DNA of 64,000 nucleotides from Arenimonas soli (lineage in GTDB: Bacteria > Pseudomonadota > Gammaproteobacteria > Xanthomonadales > Xanthomonadaceae). Both the position numbers and the translations under genes were made by a program. The stretch spans positions 248,001-312,000 of the forward strand of contig NZ_BMKC01000001.1 in assembly GCF_014643775.1 (NCBI RefSeq), written 5' to 3'. Under the pieces are notes generated by a model. That model had not been told where the DNA came from and ran no database searches. It was given only the letters and a program-made list of their open reading frames with translations. This document shows, in pieces, positions 8,501-17,479 of this stretch. Every line of letters begins with the position of its first letter. The stretch's first letter is position 1.

Positions 8501-10225
8501 ATGCTTGATCTCGAGCGCCAGATGGCCAAGCGCCATCCCCGTTGGTTCCAGGGCCCGCACGCCCGCCTGGTGAAGCCGCTGCTGGGCAAGGTGCAGAAGG
8601 TGTCGGGCCTGGCGGAAGCCGGCGACTTCCTGGAAACCCACGGCCACCTGCGCGGCCTGGCCTTCGTGGAAGCGGCGCTGCGCTACCTGGACGTGCGCTA
8701 CACGGTCGATCAGGTCGAACGCGAACGCATTCCGGAAACCGGCCGCCTGCTGGTGGTTGCCAACCATCCCAGCGGCGCGCTCGATGCCCTGGCGCTGCTG
8801 CACCTGGTCGGCAGCGTGCGCCGGGATGTACGCGTGGTCGCCAACGACCTGCTGGGCGCGGTGTCGCCATTGCGCGACCTGCTGCTGCCGGTGCGCATCG
8901 TCGGCGGCCGGCCCACGGCCGAATCGCTGCGGGCGGTGGAAGCGGCGCTGGAGCAGGAGCAGTGCGTCATCGTTTTCCCCGCCGGCGAAGTCTCGCGCCT
9001 GGGCTGGCGCGGCGTGCGCGACGGGCGCTGGCGCCGGGGTTTCCTGCGTTTTGCCCGCAGTACCGAAACGCCGGTGCTGCCGGTGCAGGTGCAGGCGCGC
9101 AACTCCGCGCTCTTCTACGGCGTGTCGGCCCTGTACCGGCCTGCCGGCATGCTGCTGCTGGCGCGCGAGGTGTTCGCCCGGCGCGGCAGCCGCATCGGCC
9201 TGCGCTTGGGCCACGCCCGGCACATCGCCGCGGATGAAACCGATTCGCGGGCGCTGTCGGCGGTGCGGCAGGCGCTGGGCGCCATCGGGTCGCGGCGCGA
9301 GGCCAAACCCCAGGGTCCGCAGCCGCTGGCGCACGCCGTCGACCGCCGCCTGCTGGTGCGCGAACTCTCGCGCCTGCCGCTACTGGGCCGCACGCCCGAC
9401 GGCAAGCGCATCCACGCCGGTCCGCTGGCGGCCGACTCGCCGCTGCTGCGCGAAATCGGCCGCCTGCGCGAGCTCACCTTCCGCGCCGCGGGCGAAGGCA
9501 CCGGCCAGCGCCTGGACCTGGACGCCTACGACACCTGGTACGACCACATCGTGCTCTGGGACGGCGAGGCGCTGGAAATCGCCGGTGGCTATCGGGTCGC
9601 GCCCTGCGAACGCGTGTTCGTCGAACGCGGGCTGGCGGGCCTGTACAGCGCGTCGCTGTTCACCTACCCCTGCCACCTGCTGCCGCGGCTGATGCAAAGC
9701 GTGGAACTGGGCCGCAGCTTCGTGGCGCCGGGTTACCAGGGCAGCCGCAGCCTGGACACCCTGTGGCTGGGCATCGGCGCCTACCTGCGCCACCAGCCGG
9801 GCGCGCGCTACCTGTTCGGCCCGGTATCGATCAGCGCCGACCTGCCGCTGGCGGCGCGCGAACAGATGGTCGCCTACTACACGCGCTATTTCGGTGACGC
9901 CGGCGACGGCGTGGCGGCGAACCGGCCCTTCCGCTTCCTGGCCGCACCGCCGGACTTCGGCAACCTCGGGGCCGACGACGCCTTCCGGGTGCTCAAGGCC
10001 AACCTGGGATCGCTGGGAGCGCGCGTGCCCACGCTCTACAAGCAGTACACCGAACTGTGCGAACCGGGCGGCGCGCGATTCCTGGCCTTCGGCGTGGATC
10101 CGGACTTCAACCACGCGGTGGATGGCCTGATCGAACTGGACCTGGCGCGGGTACGGCCACGCAAGCGTGAGCGTTACCTGGAGGCACCGGCGCCGCGCGC
10201 CGCCGCCGGGCCGGAGGCCGCGTGA
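8501..10225 (+). CDS. Bifunctional acyltransferase, OlsF-like (PlsC-type plus GNAT/OlsB-type domains)
   Basis: A 574-residue fusion of two lipid acyltransferase modules. Residues about 60-270 form a PlsC-like O-acyltransferase with the spaced HX5D motif NHPSGALD (His89, Asp95) and the FPAGEVSR substrate-binding block. Residues about 310-540 form an N-acyltransferase of the OlsB/GNAT type (LRELTFRAAGEGTGQRLDLDAYD, ELGRSFVAPGYQGSRSLDTLWLGI). This order matches OlsF, which makes ornithine lipids from ornithine by N- then O-acylation, so a phosphorus-free aminolipid is the best guess. Related enzymes act on other amines, and the head group is not proven. The 3' end overlaps the phosphoesterase gene by 4 bases, so the pair is translationally coupled. 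Confidence 0.78.
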   Translation: MLDLERQMAKRHPRWFQGPHARLVKPLLGKVQKVSGLAEAGDFLETHGHLRGLAFVEAALRYLDVRYTVDQVERERIPETGRLLVVANHPSGALDALALLHLVGSVRRDVRVVANDLLGAVSPLRDLLLPVRIVGGRPTAESLRAVEAALEQEQCVIVFPAGEVSRLGWRGVRDGRWRRGFLRFARSTETPVLPVQVQARNSALFYGVSALYRPAGMLLLAREVFARRGSRIGLRLGHARHIAADETDSRALSAVRQALGAIGSRREAKPQGPQPLAHAVDRRLLVRELSRLPLLGRTPDGKRIHAGPLAADSPLLREIGRLRELTFRAAGEGTGQRLDLDAYDTWYDHIVLWDGEALEIAGGYRVAPCERVFVERGLAGLYSASLFTYPCHLLPRLMQSVELGRSFVAPGYQGSRSLDTLWLGIGAYLRHQPGARYLFGPVSISADLPLAAREQMVAYYTRYFGDAGDGVAANRPFRFLAAPPDFGNLGADDAFRVLKANLGSLGARVPTLYKQYTELCEPGGARFLAFGVDPDFNHAVDGLIELDLARVRPRKRERYLEAPAPRAAAGPEAA

Positions 10226-11043
10226 AGGCGTCGACGGCCCCGCGCCACCGGGCCGTCTTCATCTCCGACGTGCACCTGGGCTCGGCGCACTGCCACGCCG
10301 CCGAACTGGCCGACTTCCTGGAAAACCTGCGCACGCGCCGGCTATACCTGGTCGGCGACATCATCGACCTGTGGTGGATGGCCGAACGCCGCGCGGCCTG
10401 GGGCCCGGACCAGCGCCGGGTCATCGACGCCCTGCAGGCCCTGGCCCGCACCGGCAGCGAACTGGTGTACGTGCCGGGCAACCACGACCGCCCCGTGCGC
10501 AACTTCTGCGGCCTGGTGCTGCCGAACATGCGCCTGCGCCGGCGCGCCATCCACGTCACCGCCGACGGCCGCCGCCTGCTGGTGACGCACGGCGACGACT
10601 ACGACGCGGTCACGCAGTTCGGCAACCTGCAGGAACGTTTCGGCGACTGGCTCTACGAACGCATCCTGGCCGGCAACCGCCTCACCAACCGGGTTCGGCG
10701 CCGGCTGGGCCTGCGCTACTGGTCGCTGGCCGATTTCCTCAAATCGCGCAGCGGCGCCGCCGAACGCTACATCGCCCGCTTCGTGCAGGCCGGCCTGGAC
10801 GACGCCGGCCGCCGCGGCCTGGACGGCATCGTCTGCGGCCATATCCACCGCGCCGGCCTGTTCGAATCGGGCGGCCTGGTCTACGCCAACGACGGCGACT
10901 GGGTCGAAAGCCTCACCGCGCTGGCGGAAGAGCCTGACGGGTCGCTGGTGCTGCTGCGGCACGACGGCGGCGAGCTGGCGCGGCTGCCGTCGCCGGTGGA
11001 CCGGGTGATGCCGGCGCCGCTGCAGACCGGCCTGGCCGCCTGA
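10222..11043 (+). CDS. Calcineurin-type metallophosphoesterase, LpxH-like (UDP-2,3-diacylglucosamine diphosphatase family)
   Basis: A 273-residue metallophosphoesterase with the full metal-binding set: DVH (SDVHLG), GD (VGDIIDLWWM), GNHD (PGNHDRP), a distal THGDDYD and GHIH. The WWM after the second motif and the overall length fit the LpxH-like COG2908 group, which removes UMP from UDP-2,3-diacylglucosamine in lipid A synthesis. Many Xanthomonads carry more than one member, and this one is coupled to an aminolipid acyltransferase, so it may act on another lipid intermediate. The start is a GTG whose last bases overlap the TGA of the gene before it (GTGA), the classic stop-start coupling. Confidence 0.75.
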   Translation: MKASTAPRHRAVFISDVHLGSAHCHAAELADFLENLRTRRLYLVGDIIDLWWMAERRAAWGPDQRRVIDALQALARTGSELVYVPGNHDRPVRNFCGLVLPNMRLRRRAIHVTADGRRLLVTHGDDYDAVTQFGNLQERFGDWLYERILAGNRLTNRVRRRLGLRYWSLADFLKSRSGAAERYIARFVQAGLDDAGRRGLDGIVCGHIHRAGLFESGGLVYANDGDWVESLTALAEEPDGSLVLLRHDGGELARLPSPVDRVMPAPLQTGLAA

Positions 11044-11090
11044 GCCCCGGCTCACGGCGCTTCGACGCCCGGGGCGGTTAGCATCCGGGG

Positions 11091-12194
11091 ATGGATTCCC
11101 TCACCCAGATCGTCCTGGGCGCCGCCATCGCGGGCGCCATCGCCCCGGCCAGGCACCGCCGCGCCGCCCTGGCCGCCGGCGCGGCGCTGGGCACCCTGCC
11201 GGACCTCGACTCGCTGCCGATGTGGTTCATGGGCCTGGACCCGGTGACCAACATGACCTGGCACCGTGGGCCTTCGCATTCGCTGCTGGTGCTGCTGCCG
11301 CTGGCGGCGCTGCTTTGGTCGCTGTTCAAGCGCACGGGCGGGCGCGTGGCGGAAGCGCCGACACGCTGGTTCTGGGCGATCACGCTGGCGCTGGTGACGC
11401 ACCCGCTGCTTGATGCCTTCACGGTTTACGGCACCCAGCTCTGGTGGCCGCTGCCGCCGTCGCCGGCGATGTGGGCCAGCCTGTTCATCATCGATCCGCT
11501 GTACACGCTGCCTTTGCTGCTGGGCTGCCTGGTGGCGCTGGTGCGCGGCTGGCGGCCGTCGGCGCAGAAGGCGCTGGTGGCCGGGCTGGCGCTGAGCAGC
11601 GTCTACCTGGGCTGGTCGCTGGCGGCCAAGGCCATGGTCGACCGCGCCGCCGAACGAACGCTGGCCGCGCAGGGCCTGCAGGACGCGCCGCGTTTTTCCG
11701 TGCCGATGCCCTTCAACACGCTGCTGTGGCGGGTGGTGGTGATGACGCCGGATGGTTTCCTGGAAGGCGAACGGTCGCTGGTCGCCGATGACGGGCCGAT
11801 GCTGTTCCGGGCCTACGCGTCGGACACCCAGGCGCTGGCGGAAACGAAGTCGCTGCCGGTGGTGCGTCGCCTGCTGTGGTTCAACCACGGCTTCATGAAG
11901 GCGGAGGTTCGCGACCAACGCCTGGTGCTGTCCGACCTGCGCATGGGCGCCGAGCCCGACTACAGCTTCCGCTTCGTGGTGGCCGAACGCGACGGCGGCG
12001 GCTGGCGGGCCTACGGGCCCGAGCAGGCACAGTGGCCGTGGGAAGCGCGGCGGCGCTTGTCGGCCATGTGGGAGCGCATCTGGACCCGGCCGCCCGGGGA
12101 ACTGCAGGCCATCGCGGCCGGCACCCGCGTGGTGCCGGTTCAGGCCGCGGCGGCGAACTCCGGCGACACGCCCGCGACCAGCGCGTCGAAATAA
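11091..12194 (+). CDS. YdjM-like inner-membrane protein (membrane-bound metal-dependent hydrolase family)
   Basis: A 367-residue membrane protein of the LexA-regulated YdjM/PF04307 family, recognised by MDSLTQIVLGAAIAGAI, the acidic PDLDSLP motif, the HRGPSHSLL motif and a later THPLLDAFT block, whose His and Asp residues could bind a metal. Four or five membrane segments fill the N-terminal 200 residues and the C-terminal part is soluble. The biochemical activity of the family is unproven despite its name. The gene follows the LpxH-like gene after 47 bases and may share its transcript. Its last 55 bases overlap the 3' end of convergent dusB; both reading frames look intact to the end. Confidence 0.78.
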   Translation: MDSLTQIVLGAAIAGAIAPARHRRAALAAGAALGTLPDLDSLPMWFMGLDPVTNMTWHRGPSHSLLVLLPLAALLWSLFKRTGGRVAEAPTRWFWAITLALVTHPLLDAFTVYGTQLWWPLPPSPAMWASLFIIDPLYTLPLLLGCLVALVRGWRPSAQKALVAGLALSSVYLGWSLAAKAMVDRAAERTLAAQGLQDAPRFSVPMPFNTLLWRVVVMTPDGFLEGERSLVADDGPMLFRAYASDTQALAETKSLPVVRRLLWFNHGFMKAEVRDQRLVLSDLRMGAEPDYSFRFVVAERDGGGWRAYGPEQAQWPWEARRRLSAMWERIWTRPPGELQAIAAGTRVVPVQAAAANSGDTPATSASK

Positions 12195-13138
12195 TCGCGG
12201 GTCAGGCGCAGCTGCTCGCCGGCCGTGGTGGCGCGATTGACCACGCCGCGGAAGGCGGCGTTTTCCGGGCGGTCCTTCGCGTACCAGCCCAGGTGCTTGC
12301 GGGCGATGCGCACGCCGGATTCTTCACCGTAGAAGGCGTGCAGGTGCTCGAGGTGCGCGAGCAGGATGTCGCGCACTTCGGCCACGCCCGGCTCGGGCAG
12401 CGTTTCGCCGGTGGCCAGGTAGTGCGCCACTTCGCGGAAGATCCAGGGCCGGCCCTGCGCCGCGCGGCCGATCATCACCGCGTCGGCGCCGGTGTGGCGC
12501 AGCACGAAGGCGGCCTTGTGCGGTGAATCGATGTCGCCGTTGGCCAGCACCGGGATGTCCAGCGCGGCCTTGACGGCGGCGATGGTGTCGTACTCGGCGA
12601 CGCCGGTGTACTGCTGGTCGCGGGTGCGGCCGTGCACGGCCAGCGCGGCGATGCCGCTGTCCTGGGCGATGCGGGCGATGGCCAGCGCGTTCTTCTGGCC
12701 GGCGGCCCAGCCGGTGCGGATCTTCAGCGTCACCGGCACGTCCACCGCCGCGACCACCGCCGACAGGATGCGCCCCACCAGCGCCTCGTCGCGCATCAGC
12801 GCCGAACCGGCCCAGGCATTGCACACCTTCTTGGCCGGGCAGCCCATGTTGATGTCGATGATCTGCGCGCCCAGGTCCACGTTGTGGCGCGCGGCGTCGG
12901 CCAGCACTTCGGGCACCGTGCCGGCGATCTGCACGCTGATCGGATCCGGTTCGCCGGCGTGGTCCATGCGGTGCAGCGACTTGGCCGTTTTCCACAGCCG
13001 CGGATCGGACGTGGTCATTTCCGACACGCACAGCCCGGCGCCCAGCTGCTTGCAAAGCATCCGGAACGGCTTGTCGGTGACGCCGGCCATGGGGGCCAGC
13101 ACCACGCGTGGGTCGATGGCGTAGGGGCCGATGTGCAT
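12140..13138 (-). CDS. dusB: tRNA-dihydrouridine synthase B
   Basis: A 332-residue FMN enzyme that reduces uridine to dihydrouridine in the tRNA D-loop. Motifs are APMAGVTDKPFR at the N-terminus, the INMGCPAKKV active-site segment with its catalytic Cys, KIRTGW, VHGRTRDQ and the GRAAQGRPWIF phosphate-binding end. The ATG at 13138 gives the normal Dus start (MHIGPYAIDPRVVLAPM); an in-frame upstream extension would run into the ribokinase gene. In E. coli dusB precedes fis, but no fis is next to it here. Its 3' end overlaps the convergent YdjM-like gene by 55 bases. Confidence 0.94.
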   Translation of the reverse strand: MHIGPYAIDPRVVLAPMAGVTDKPFRMLCKQLGAGLCVSEMTTSDPRLWKTAKSLHRMDHAGEPDPISVQIAGTVPEVLADAARHNVDLGAQIIDINMGCPAKKVCNAWAGSALMRDEALVGRILSAVVAAVDVPVTLKIRTGWAAGQKNALAIARIAQDSGIAALAVHGRTRDQQYTGVAEYDTIAAVKAALDIPVLANGDIDSPHKAAFVLRHTGADAVMIGRAAQGRPWIFREVAHYLATGETLPEPGVAEVRDILLAHLEHLHAFYGEESGVRIARKHLGWYAKDRPENAAFRGVVNRATTAGEQLRLTRDYFDALVAGVSPEFAAAA

Positions 13139-13173
13139 GGGGCGGCATTCTAGCCGCCCGCCGCGGGGCCTGC

Positions 13174-14130
13174 TCAGCCGGCCAGTTCGTCGCGGCGGGG
13201 CATGGCCAGCGCGGCACCGTGGCGTTCGGTGGAACGGGCCGCGTAGCGACTTGCGAAACTGACGCCGTCCCGGAAGGGCGCGTCGGGGTTCGCCGCCAGC
13301 GCGGCCGCCAGCGCGCCGCTGAAGGCGTCGCCGGCGCCGGTGGTGTCCACCGGCTGGGCCGGGTGGGCCGGCACGCGATAGGCCGGGTCGCGGTCGCCGC
13401 GGTGATTTCCCGGCGCATGCGAGACGAAGGCGCCGTGCCCGCCCAGGGTGATCACCCAGGTGGCGGCCTGCAGGGCCTGGCACAAGGCGTGCAAGGCGTC
13501 GTCGGCCAGGGTGTGCAGCGTGTCGGCATCCACGGTCTGGTGCGCGTGGCGGGCAAGCAACGCGGCGAACTCGGTTTCGTTCGGGGTAAGGATGTCGGCC
13601 AGCGCAAGCAGTGCCGGACTGGTCGGCGCATTGGCCGGCGCCGGGTTCAGCACCGTGGTGGCACCGGTGTCGCGCGCGAGCTCAAGGGCTTCGAGCACGG
13701 CTTCGGGGGCGACCTCGAGCTGCGCCAGCACCACGTCGGCACCGGCGAATGCCGGGCGCGCCGCCCGCACGTACGCCGGCGACAGCGCGCCGTTGGCGCC
13801 CGGCGCGACGGTGATGACGTTCCGGCCCGCCGCGTCCACGAAGATGCCGGCCGTGCCCGAAGGCAGGGCGGGGTGGACTTCGGCAATCAGTTCGATGCCT
13901 TCGGCGCCGGCAAGGCCTCGGGCGGTGCCGGCCGCGGCGTCTTCGCCCAGTGCCGTCAGCAACCCCGTGCGGGCGCCGGCGCGGGATGCCGCGACGGCCT
14001 GGTTGAAACCCTTGCCGCCGGGGCCGCTGGCGTAGGTGCCCAGGCGCGTGGCGCCGGGGGCGGGCAGCTGGTCGCAGGTCCAGACGTGGTCCTGGTTGTA
14101 GGACCCGACCACCAGCACCCGGCCGGCCAT
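13174..14130 (-). CDS. rbsK: Ribokinase (PfkB-family sugar kinase)
   Basis: A 318-residue kinase expected to phosphorylate D-ribose with ATP. The N-terminal substrate motif GSYNQDHVWTCDQLP and GPGGKGFNQAVAASRAG, and the C-terminal PfkB signature DTTGAGDAFSGAL with catalytic Asp268, are clear. The ATG at 14130 is taken as start; a GTG at 14139 would overlap the upstream transporter by 8 bases. Lying one base after a nucleoside transporter gene, it probably works on ribose released from imported nucleosides, although no nucleoside hydrolase is adjacent. Another PfkB sugar remains possible. Confidence 0.88.
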   Translation of the reverse strand: MAGRVLVVGSYNQDHVWTCDQLPAPGATRLGTYASGPGGKGFNQAVAASRAGARTGLLTALGEDAAAGTARGLAGAEGIELIAEVHPALPSGTAGIFVDAAGRNVITVAPGANGALSPAYVRAARPAFAGADVVLAQLEVAPEAVLEALELARDTGATTVLNPAPANAPTSPALLALADILTPNETEFAALLARHAHQTVDADTLHTLADDALHALCQALQAATWVITLGGHGAFVSHAPGNHRGDRDPAYRVPAHPAQPVDTTGAGDAFSGALAAALAANPDAPFRDGVSFASRYAARSTERHGAALAMPRRDELAG

Positions 14131-14131
14131 G

Positions 14132-15424
14132 TCAGGCACCCAGCGAAGTCAGCACGCCGGCGATCGTGGCGGTCATGAAGGTGGCCAGGGTGCCGCCCAG
14201 TACGGCGCGCAGGCCGAAGCGGGCCAGGTCCTGGCGTCGCTCCGGGGCCAGGCCGCCGATGCCGCCGATCTGGATCGCGATCGAGCTGAAGTTGGCGAAA
14301 CCGCACAGTGCATAGGTGGCGATCAGCCGGCCCTTGTCGGTCAGCTCCACGCCTTCGACGCGGCCGTTCACGATCTCGGCCAGCTGCAGGTAGGCGACGA
14401 ATTCGTTGATGACGATCTTCTGGCCGATCAGCGAGCCAACCGTGTTCGCGTCCTGCCAGGGCACGCCGATCACCCAGGCGATGGGCGCCAGCACGTAACC
14501 GAACAGGGTGGACAGGTCGGTGGGCTTGCCCAGGTAGGCGGCCAGGCCGGTGACGTCGCCGATCCAGGTCAGCGGCCAGTTGATCATGGCGATGAGCGCG
14601 ATGAAGGCCAGCAGCATCGCGCCGATGTTCAGCGCCAGGCGCAGGCCGTCGGAGGCACCGGCCGCGGCGGCGTCGATGATGTTGCTGGTGGTCTTTTCGA
14701 CCTCCATCTTCACCGTGCCGCGGGTGAGCGGGTTGCCGGTTTCCGGGATCAGCAGCTTGGCGATCACCAGGGTGGCCGGCGCGGCCATGATCGAGGCCGC
14801 CAGCAGGTGCTTGGCGTAATACGCGCCCTGCACCGGGTCGCCGGCGCCCAGCATGCCGACGTAGGCCGCCAGCACGCCGCCGGCGATGTGCGCCATGCCG
14901 CCGATCATCATCGTGATCAGCTCGGACTCGGTCATGCGCGAAATATAGGGCCGCACCGTCAGCGGCGCCTCGGTCTGGCCGATGAAGACGCTGGCGCAGA
15001 CGCTGGTGGTTTCGGCGCCGGAAACGCGCATCACCTTGGTGATGGCCCAGGCCATCACCCGCACCACGAACTGCATCACGCCCAGGTGGTAGAGCACGCC
15101 CATCAGCGCGGCGAAGAAGATGATGGTCGGCAGCACCTGGAAGGCGAAGATGAACCCGTAGGTTTCAGTGTCCATCAGGTTGCCGAAGATGAAGGTCGAG
15201 CCGGCCTTCACGAATTCCAGCAGGTCCACGAAGCGGTTGCCCAGCCAGTCGAAGACCTCGCGGCCCCCGGGCACCAGCAGCACCAGCGCGGCGAAGGCGA
15301 TCTGCAGGGTGATACCGGTGATGACCAGGCGCCAGTCCACGGCCCGCTTGTTGTTGGAGAAGAGCCAGGCGATGCCGATCAGGACCGACAGCCCGAACAG
15401 GCCAAAGAAGATGCTGGAAACCAT
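14132..15424 (-). CDS. NupC-type concentrative nucleoside transporter
   Basis: A 430-residue inner-membrane symporter of the CNT family, importing nucleosides with protons or sodium. About ten hydrophobic segments are visible, with the family motifs VFIGQTEAPLTVRPYI and the C-terminal TDKGRLIATYALCGFANFSSIAIQIGG. The ATG at 15424 begins MVSSIFFGLFGLS; a TTG three codons earlier is less likely. It lies one base from the ribokinase gene and forms an operon with it for nucleoside or ribose salvage. Confidence 0.92.
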   Translation of the reverse strand: MVSSIFFGLFGLSVLIGIAWLFSNNKRAVDWRLVITGITLQIAFAALVLLVPGGREVFDWLGNRFVDLLEFVKAGSTFIFGNLMDTETYGFIFAFQVLPTIIFFAALMGVLYHLGVMQFVVRVMAWAITKVMRVSGAETTSVCASVFIGQTEAPLTVRPYISRMTESELITMMIGGMAHIAGGVLAAYVGMLGAGDPVQGAYYAKHLLAASIMAAPATLVIAKLLIPETGNPLTRGTVKMEVEKTTSNIIDAAAAGASDGLRLALNIGAMLLAFIALIAMINWPLTWIGDVTGLAAYLGKPTDLSTLFGYVLAPIAWVIGVPWQDANTVGSLIGQKIVINEFVAYLQLAEIVNGRVEGVELTDKGRLIATYALCGFANFSSIAIQIGGIGGLAPERRQDLARFGLRAVLGGTLATFMTATIAGVLTSLGA

Positions 15425-15488
15425 GGGAGGCAAGACCGCGGAAGGATGCGGCAGGGTAGTTCACGCCCCCCGCCCGGGCAAGGCGGAC

Positions 15489-16625
15489 TTAGTCCCCGTC
15501 GCGGGCGACCACGCGGTTGCGGCCGGCCGCCTTGGCCGCGCGCAGGCGTTGATCGGCCCGTTTCATCAGGCCCGACAGGTCGTTGGCGTCCTGCGGGCAG
15601 CAGGCCACGCCGGCGCTGAGGGTCAGCCGGCGCGGCTCGACGTCGGGCTCGGGGATGAAGGGCGCGGCTTCGAGCTTGCGTCGCAGCACCTCCATGCGCT
15701 CCCAGGCCGCGCCCACCGGCAGCGGCAGCATCAGCACGAACTCCTCGCCGCCGACCCGGATCATCGGCTCTTCCCGGCCCAGTTCCCGCCGAATCACCGC
15801 CACCGCGTGGCGCAGGGCGCGGTCGCCGGCCAGGTGGCCCAGTTCGGCGTTGATGTGGCGGAAGTTGTCCAGGTCCACCAGGGCCAGGCAGAGCGTGCGA
15901 CCTTCGCGGCGCGCCGCTTCGACCTTCGCGGGGATCTGGGTGTTGAGGAAACTGCGGTTGTGCAGTCCGGTCAGGCCGTCGGTGGCCGACCACTGGGCCA
16001 GCCGCTGGGCCCGGAACACGATCACCGCGGTCACCAGGGTCGCGACCGCCACCAGCACCAGGCGCTGGATCTGGGTGGACGTGGACACCGTGCCGTAGTC
16101 GGCCGACACCAGCGGGCCATCGGCCGTGGCCACCACCACCAGCCACAGCAGCGACGACTGCACCAAGGCCAGCGCGCCGGCGGCCAGGGTGACGCGCAGG
16201 TCGTGGCGCATCGCGGTGGCGAAGATCGCCAGCAGGTAACACGACCACACCACCGTGCTGTTGAGCGTGGCCACCGGCTGGCCCGACAGGCCAAGCAGGG
16301 CGAGCACGCCGGTGACGAGGGTGACGTCGAAGCAGGAAGAGAACATCGGCAGCCAGGCCAGGCGCCGGCTGCGCAGGGCCAGGCGCAGCCAGGCCGCCGA
16401 CAGCAGCAGCACGCCCGTGGCCCCGGCCAGGCCGGCCAGCGACTCGTTGGCCTGGCCACCCAGCAGCCAGTTCAGCACCGGCAGCAGCAGCAACAGGCAG
16501 GCGACGAACACCCGAAGGCGCGCGACCAGCAGTTCGCCGCCGGCGCCGATCTCGAGCAGCAGGTCGTCGGGACGCTCGCGCAGGGCGCTGGCGAGGTCGT
16601 CCAGGGTGTCTCGCAGGTTACTCAC
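15489..16625 (-). CDS. Membrane-bound diguanylate cyclase (GGDEF domain)
   Basis: A 378-residue protein predicted to make cyclic di-GMP from two GTP. The N-terminal half holds about six membrane segments with no recognised sensor. The C-terminal 165 residues form a GGDEF domain: DGLTGLHNRSFLN, LALVDLDNFRHINAELGHLAGD and the active site RVGGEEF (GGEEF at 292-296), then LSAGVA. The product-inhibition I-site RxxD expected just before the active site reads REEP, so feedback inhibition is probably lost. The start is the GTG at 16625; no ATG gives a complete membrane domain. It appears to be a single gene, and the signal sensed is unknown. Confidence 0.88.
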   Translation of the reverse strand: MSNLRDTLDDLASALRERPDDLLLEIGAGGELLVARLRVFVACLLLLLPVLNWLLGGQANESLAGLAGATGVLLLSAAWLRLALRSRRLAWLPMFSSCFDVTLVTGVLALLGLSGQPVATLNSTVVWSCYLLAIFATAMRHDLRVTLAAGALALVQSSLLWLVVVATADGPLVSADYGTVSTSTQIQRLVLVAVATLVTAVIVFRAQRLAQWSATDGLTGLHNRSFLNTQIPAKVEAARREGRTLCLALVDLDNFRHINAELGHLAGDRALRHAVAVIRRELGREEPMIRVGGEEFVLMLPLPVGAAWERMEVLRRKLEAAPFIPEPDVEPRRLTLSAGVACCPQDANDLSGLMKRADQRLRAAKAAGRNRVVARDGD

Positions 16626-16701
16626 GCCGGGGGTCGTGGCCTGGTTGGATTCCGCGCCAGCATACCCGCGGGGCTGCCCGGCCGTCTGCCGCGGCCTACC
16701 T

Positions 16702-17268
16702 TCAGCCGGGCAGGCCGGTGAAGGCGACCCACAGGCCCAGGCCCGCGAACAGGGCCGCGGCGGCGTAGCGCGCGGCCTTGAGCGGCAGCTTCGCGGCGAA
16801 GCGCGAGCCCAGCAGCACCACCGGCGCATTGGCCAGCACCATGCCCAGGGTCGTGCCGGCCACCACCTGCCACAGCGGGTCGTACTGCGCCGCCAGCACC
16901 ACGGTGGCGACCTGGGTCTTGTCGCCCATCTCCACCAGGAAGAAAGCGACCAGCGTGGCCAGGAACGGGCCGAAGCGCGGCGCCCTGGCTTCGTCCTCAT
17001 CGAGCTTGTCGGGCACCAGGGCCCAGGCGGCCACGGCCAGGAAGGACAGCGCCACGCCCCAGCGTAGCCACATCGGGTCCACCCAGCCCGACACCAGCGC
17101 GCCCAGCCAGCCGGCCAGCGCGTGGTTGAGCACGGTGGCGACCAGGATGCCGGCCACGATGGGCCAGGGCTTGCGGTAGCGGGCCGCCAGCACCAGGGCC
17201 AGCAGCTGGGTCTTGTCGCCGATTTCGGCGATGGCGACGGCGAGGGTGGAAACGAAAAAAGCGTCCAT
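16702..17268 (-). CDS. TMEM165/GDT1 (UPF0016) family cation exporter, probably manganese
   Basis: A 188-residue membrane protein with the two inverted-repeat signatures of the family: AEIGDKTQLLALVLAARY near the N-terminus and VEMGDKTQVATVVLAAQY near residue 110, each at the start of a three-helix bundle. Family members move Mn2+ or Ca2+; in Xanthomonads related proteins export manganese. The ATG at 17268 (MDAFFVSTLAVA) is preferred over an upstream in-frame start. It is divergent from the haem-type receptor, and the Fur-box-like site between them lies about 82 bases upstream of this gene, so it might also respond to iron. I saw no yybP-ykoY manganese riboswitch. Confidence 0.88.
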   Translation of the reverse strand: MDAFFVSTLAVAIAEIGDKTQLLALVLAARYRKPWPIVAGILVATVLNHALAGWLGALVSGWVDPMWLRWGVALSFLAVAAWALVPDKLDEDEARAPRFGPFLATLVAFFLVEMGDKTQVATVVLAAQYDPLWQVVAGTTLGMVLANAPVVLLGSRFAAKLPLKAARYAAAALFAGLGLWVAFTGLPG

Positions 17269-17349
17269 GCGTATCCCGCGGGTGGCTGGCATCCCGGTGC
17301 GGGAGCGCGGTGCGCATGTTAGCGGTCATGTCCGGTCTTGTTGACCTTC

Positions 17350-17368
17350 GCAAATGCGAATGATTATC
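17350..17368 (+). promoter_or_regulatory. Fur box-like site upstream of the haem-type receptor
   Basis: The 19 bases GCAAATGCGAATGATTATC match the Fur consensus GATAATGATAATCATTATC at 14 of 19 positions by my own alignment. It lies 112 bases upstream of the receptor start and between divergent genes. Iron-replete repression of the receptor operon is the expected effect. Confidence 0.72.
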
Positions 17369-17479
17369 ATCACCTAACCAGCCAGCCGCTGAAACGGGCC
17401 CTCGGGCCCCCTGCGTTGCCAGCCGAACACCGGAACCCTCCGCCGCCCCGCGCGGCGGACGCACGCAGGAATCATCGCC

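Noticed and set aside
17269-17345. A yybP-ykoY manganese riboswitch before the TMEM165-type gene
   Set aside because: The leader is too short and lacks the conserved loop sequences I know for this element.
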